From the NCBI GenBank assembly GCA_910591455.2, contig OU342819.1:7697333-7761332 (forward strand): a stretch of DNA of 64,000 bases. Reading direction: 5' to 3'. A model generated the notes under the pieces. It searched no databases. It worked only from the letters and a program-made list of their open reading frames with translations, and had not been told where the DNA came from. A program made the translations under genes and the position numbers. Numbering within the stretch: the first letter of the stretch is position 1; every line of letters starts with the position of its first letter. Shown one piece after another: positions 59,831-64,000 of this stretch. This DNA comes from Pholis gunnellus. Its lineage: Eukaryota > Chordata > Actinopteri > Perciformes > Pholidae.

Positions 59831-62084
59831 TCGCTATACGCCTAATGCTGGCATCAGTCTAGAAATGAATTGTCATCATTTAATAATAAATCAATCCCAA
59901 ATAATTCAACAACTTGCATTAACTCTACAAAGACGGTCTCTCATTGTGTGTGTGAGAGAAGAAGCTCCAGATTTTTGGCTTAACGGCTTTATTAAGTGAA
60001 CCACAGAGTGAGAGATCCAGCTTCCTGGTTGTCATCTCGAGGCTGGTTTTCCTTCTTTTTTTTTGATTTGTTTACAAACCAGACTAGATGTTCTCTCTTT
60101 GCAGCTTTCTGTAACAGTATCATCTTTCCTGTGATACCGAATACTCCGTCAAAACATCTTTTTTGGAGCCAAGCATTTAGCTATTCCTGGGCTTAAGATT
60201 TGACCAGATGTCCAAAGTGTACATGTACATATCTGCCCACACACACACACACACACACACTGCACAAGGTCTTTGGCTGTTTGTGTGAGTGGGTCCCCAG
60301 CTGTTGAGTGCTGTGCAGATGTAGCGACCAGAAATGAGGGATTACAGCTAAATCTGGAGGCAGAGGGGAGGAGGAGGAGGGTGGGGTGATTAGGGAACAA
60401 TGTGGGGACTGGAGGTTAGCTACGACAGTCTGAAATGAAGAAAAGGGTTAAGAGGGGTCAGAGGAAATGCAAGCTGATGGTAGAGATTAGACACAAATGA
60501 TAAGAGGCCAGAGGGCGAGCTGTACAGTACAGTAGTGAAACTGTAAGAAAGAGAAAGAAAAAGGACAAAAGAGATGAGAATTTTAACAAGTGAAAGCTGT
60601 GGGGCGTAAAAAATAGAAATTGTAAAAAAAAAAACTATTCCATGGAGGGAATCTGTGAAGCTGGAGCACAGTCCATTTTTTTTTTCATTTGATTACAAAT
60701 TCATTGATTTCTTCAACTTTCTCCACAATCTACAGAGGCTGTGTTAATGCAGGCAAGAATAAGCTGCAGTTAAAGCATCTTAAATCTCCCATCCATTAAT
60801 ATACTCACACACGGGAGACTTTGGGATGTTTTTGCGAACACAGTTTCTGCTGTGGAACAGTGCAGCTTTCAGCAGGGATCAGATGTGTTTTGTATAATTC
60901 ATAAGACGCTTTAGCTTCTTAAATGGAAAAATAGATAACATTTTTTTGTCTGACTTCACTGATATCTTTATGAATGTAAATATATTGTGAAGACCTCAAC
61001 TAAGGGCATACAATCTTCGTCCTTGTGCAGCCCGATATCTACCTCTATTTTTTTTTTTTACAGCCCAGGGTTACAGTCAACTCCTGCCCTGTTTAATATT
61101 CAACACATTTTCACACGCGCGACTGCATCTCGTACTTGCTGCTGCTGCAGACGGCGAACGTGGTCTGTTTGATATTCTGCGATAACTTTCCTCCACTTGT
61201 CAACACATTAGTCAACTGATCTGGAGAGGATTGGCAAGAGCCCAAATTAATGTGCGCAAAAGCAAAGCCCTCTAGGAAGCTTAACGCCGCTCTAATTAAG
61301 ATGCACATTCACAGTTTCCTGCCTCTCTTCACAACATGTCCAAGAAAAGCCTGCCTCATAAAACCCAGAATCAGTGTGCTGTCATTGTAAAATTGGAGGT
61401 TTTCATTTAATTTAGGCCCATTATGACGATTCAATAAATGCAAGCTTGTGCCTATTTCACAGAAGCCGAGTTGTTCCTGCTTGCAGATTTCACATTTTTT
61501 GACTTTAGCGTGACCCTTGTTCCACCGAGAGACAATTATAGGCTCAAAAGGGACTATTAACGAGATTGAATGCCGACCCCACAGATCCTTCTGTATCAGT
61601 TCATTAATAGTGAAATACAATAAAATGAAGACCGACTGATCACACGTCTTACCGGCCTTGAAAGCTTGCTTATATGTCCCCAGTGGACTGTCGCGTCATC
61701 CTCCCTATCCTGCCAAGTATCTTAGTCGCAAGAGCCGGCATCATATTTCCCAGGGGACTGGATGATGCCATTTTGGATCCCAAAATGTCTCCTTACCTAA
61801 TCTCAGCTCAGCTCAAACCCCCCACACCTGGGTTTGTCTCCATCTGCAGAGGAGGAGAGTTGACTCACAGTGACCTGAAGCTGGAGGAGTGTCAAGTCAC
61901 TTCCAGAATCCTGGGAAGATTTGAGGAGATCCCATCAGGGTACTTTCAGACCAGCGGAGACGCATTCTGAGGTACCACCTGGGACCAGGTGAACGGATAC
62001 ATACCGCAGCTATGGAACTGAGATCATCATCATTATTAGGGTTCACTCAGTGATATGACAGTAATAGTACAGTGTACTCAATCA
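59831..62084. other. Intergenic, no gene seen
   Basis: Contains a short (CA)n at 60238-60260, purine-rich sequence at about 60350-60630 and A/T homopolymers. The 98-codon frame at 61674-61970 shows no domain I recognise. Confidence 0.5.
60238..60260. repeat. (CA)n microsatellite
   Basis: About eleven CA units. Confidence 0.95.
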
Positions 62085-62215
62085 GCCTAGCTTAGCGTTG
62101 CAAAAGCACTGGAAACAGGGGGAAACAAGTTGCTGGTAAAATAATCTAGCACCTCTAAAGCTCAATCATTTCTGTTATATTGGGTTTCTTTAATCCGTAC
62201 ACAAAGTGAAGTCGG
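62085..62215 (+). repeat. Dispersed fold-back repeat, family A, copy 5 (partial)
   Basis: 'agcttagcgttgcaaaagcactggaaacagggggaaac', then 'agcacctctaaagctcaatca' and 'tttaatccgtacacaaagtg'. Same block order as the left half of copy 2. Confidence 0.75.
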
Positions 62216-64000
62216 GGGGATTACGCGCCAGACAACCACCAACAAACCTGTCCTCAGGATGCACAGATTAAGTCATTAACAAACTTAGATTTCCATGTTG
62301 GAACAGAAATAGCTCTTTCACATGGAAAGTTTATTCTTGTCTCACTCTGTGATGACTCACCCCTGGACTAATATAATCCTGAAGGTTGAAAGAAATGGTC
62401 CGTACAGTAGGTCAGCTCATCCTTTTTAACAGTTACATAAGAGACGTGTTTAGCAAATGTAGCCTTTGATGGCCTTTCTTCACTGATTCATCATTCATCA
62501 ACACGGGATGTCCCCGAGCAGCCTCGAACGACGGCACACTAAACTTTTTGAGTTTGAGGAGATATTATTCTTTTGGTCCCACTGGACAGTTTAACATGTA
62601 TTCAGACCAGCTTAGATGATTAAAGATAGCTAAATCTGTTCAGGGTAAAGGTCACCGTATACATAAACCAACTCATCATTGTTGGTCTAAATTAATATTT
62701 CATCCTATAGGCAAACGTACTTAATGTAAATCTGTTGCATAATGTTTTTCAAATGTCCTGTAGTCCATCTTACCGGCAGTTCCCCCAGCAGAGACAGACT
62801 GAAAGAAAGCTTTGGCGACACCTGTAGGTGGAAAGTAGTATTAGGTGGTTACACTCATAAAAACCTGCTGTCTGGCAACAAGATACCTGCTTGAGATGTT
62901 TCCCATGTCATCATATTGTTGTCTTGAAAGTGTAGCTGGAAAACCTGTGAGTGCGTCTGACACAAGAGAGCCCATGAAACTGAACCTCACTTGTTATATA
63001 CAACAGACGCATGGTTGCACATGCAGTATACAAAGTACTGTCAAGAATCAGGAATCCATAAACGAACTGGGGGGGAGGGAGGCTTCTCAAATGTGTCAGT
63101 GAGTGAATGCACTGAATGGCAGTAAGATTTGCAGAAAGAGGGTAAACATTTCCAGTGAACGTAAATATCAATCATACAAGCTGAGCACCGAAGAAAGTAG
63201 ACTGTGAAGTGAGTAAATAGCTCGCTTTGACACGCGTTCTCATGTGCACTCTGTTTAACGTGCAGCTGAAAACCATGTTAAAGTGATCACTATGCCTACA
63301 AGCGTTACGCGTTTCATACATTTCCTGCTGGTTGCTCAGGCTGGCCAATGAATTGTAGAGTTGGTGTTTGATTCCCGCCTCCTCCTATTAATTTAGCAAC
63401 CCCCTGATATGTGCGTTGGACGAGGAAAATGTGTTGCTTTGGACAAAACCTTCTGCCAAATGTATTTCTTGTGCCGCACGATTCCCAAAATAAAACCTTC
63501 ATTATGTCAATGACATCACATTTTGGGGCCCGAGGCATCTTGAACGAAACACAAGTCATTTTCTGACGACTCCCAACCTTTTGAAAACAGGCGTTTCCAA
63601 AAAAAAAAAAGCACTTGAAGGCAGCACCAGTCCCTGTGATTGTCTCACTGATGGCCTGAGCCGTAACAGGTTCTCTGAGGAGGAGGCATCCGTTTCATTG
63701 TTTGGGCCAGACGGTGCAGCTCGTCAGGGGAATTCTTCTCGACGGCACGGGGCCTACAGATGGCTTATCTCACAGTAAATGAGTCAGAAAACGATAACAT
63801 GCCTCCAAACGGAGACGAGGTCGTGTCCTTTTGCAAATGGAACGTCTTTCGTAGTTAGTGTCTGGACAGAGCACCTTTTTTTGGGGGGGGGGGGGGGGGA
63901 TCTCCATTTCACGCTAAAAAATGTGAGGCTCTGTGTCAGCTGCTCAGGGAAAGGTGGGCTTTTTAAATTCACTCGCAACACTCCTGATTCTCTCATTTAA
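62216..64000. other. Intergenic, no gene seen
   Basis: Unique sequence to the window end with a 17-base G run at 63883-63899. No ephrin-A3 exon or other gene was recognised. Confidence 0.5.
63883..63899. repeat. Poly-G tract (17)
   Basis: Seventeen consecutive G residues directly after a T run. Confidence 0.95.

Noticed and set aside
61674..61970. 98-codon frame ending in FQTSGDAF
   Set aside because: No recognised homology, no start-context or exon support; probably chance.

Overview
This window is nuclear DNA from a ray-finned fish, most likely a percomorph teleost. The evidence is three intron-containing or UTR-rich vertebrate genes, a very high density of long (CA)n/(TG)n microsatellites, a Tc1-type transposon relic, a tRNA-derived SINE and several repeat families I recognise from percomorph genomes. 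Nothing prokaryotic or viral is present: no operons, no CRISPR array, no phage or plasmid functions.

Layout. (1) 1-433 is the last coding exon of a C-I family TRIM protein, called trim46 from its B30.2/SPRY C-terminus and its neighbours. Its 3' UTR follows, with an AATAAA at 1374 and a Tc1 relic inserted 7 bp beyond it. (2) 1.75-11.9 kb is intergenic. (3) 11.93-12.97 kb is dpm3, an intronless 92-codon CDS for the small membrane subunit of dolichol-phosphate mannose synthase, with a recognisable housekeeping-type promoter. (4) 13-21 kb is intergenic and holds a cluster of mobile elements (LINE fragment, two MITE-like repeats, SINE, two copies of another dispersed repeat). (5) 21.0-35.14 kb is efna1 (ephrin-A1) on the minus strand. 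All five coding exons could be resolved to the base, giving a 227-residue GPI-anchored ephrin, with a 10.5-kb first intron, a 1.5-kb 3' UTR and a TATA/CCAAT/GC-box promoter. (6) 35.2-64 kb has no gene I can support. It is a large upstream flank with repeats, a 1.4-kb purine-rich tract, a decayed tandem array at 42.0-42.7 kb and two motif clusters that look like candidate enhancers (36.7 kb and 51.7 kb).

The gene set trim46-dpm3-efna1 matches the human 1q22 neighbourhood (EFNA1, SLC50A1, DPM3, KRTCAP2, TRIM46), which supports all three calls. The genes do not form a pathway: DPM3 acts in ER glycosylation, ephrin-A1 in contact-dependent Eph signalling at the cell surface, and TRIM46 on neuronal microtubules. 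dpm3 and efna1 are convergent; trim46 and dpm3 are head-to-tail on the plus strand. I found no slc50a1, krtcap2 or efna3.

I did not find a new biological system. The best leads are noncoding: the 42-kb decayed tandem array, the 36.7-kb TGACAG cluster, a 17-bp perfect hairpin inside the LINE relic, tandem Pumilio-type sites in the efna1 3' UTR, and the transposon sitting in the trim46 cleavage region. Most long reading frames in the window come from microsatellites or purine/pyrimidine tracts and are not genes.
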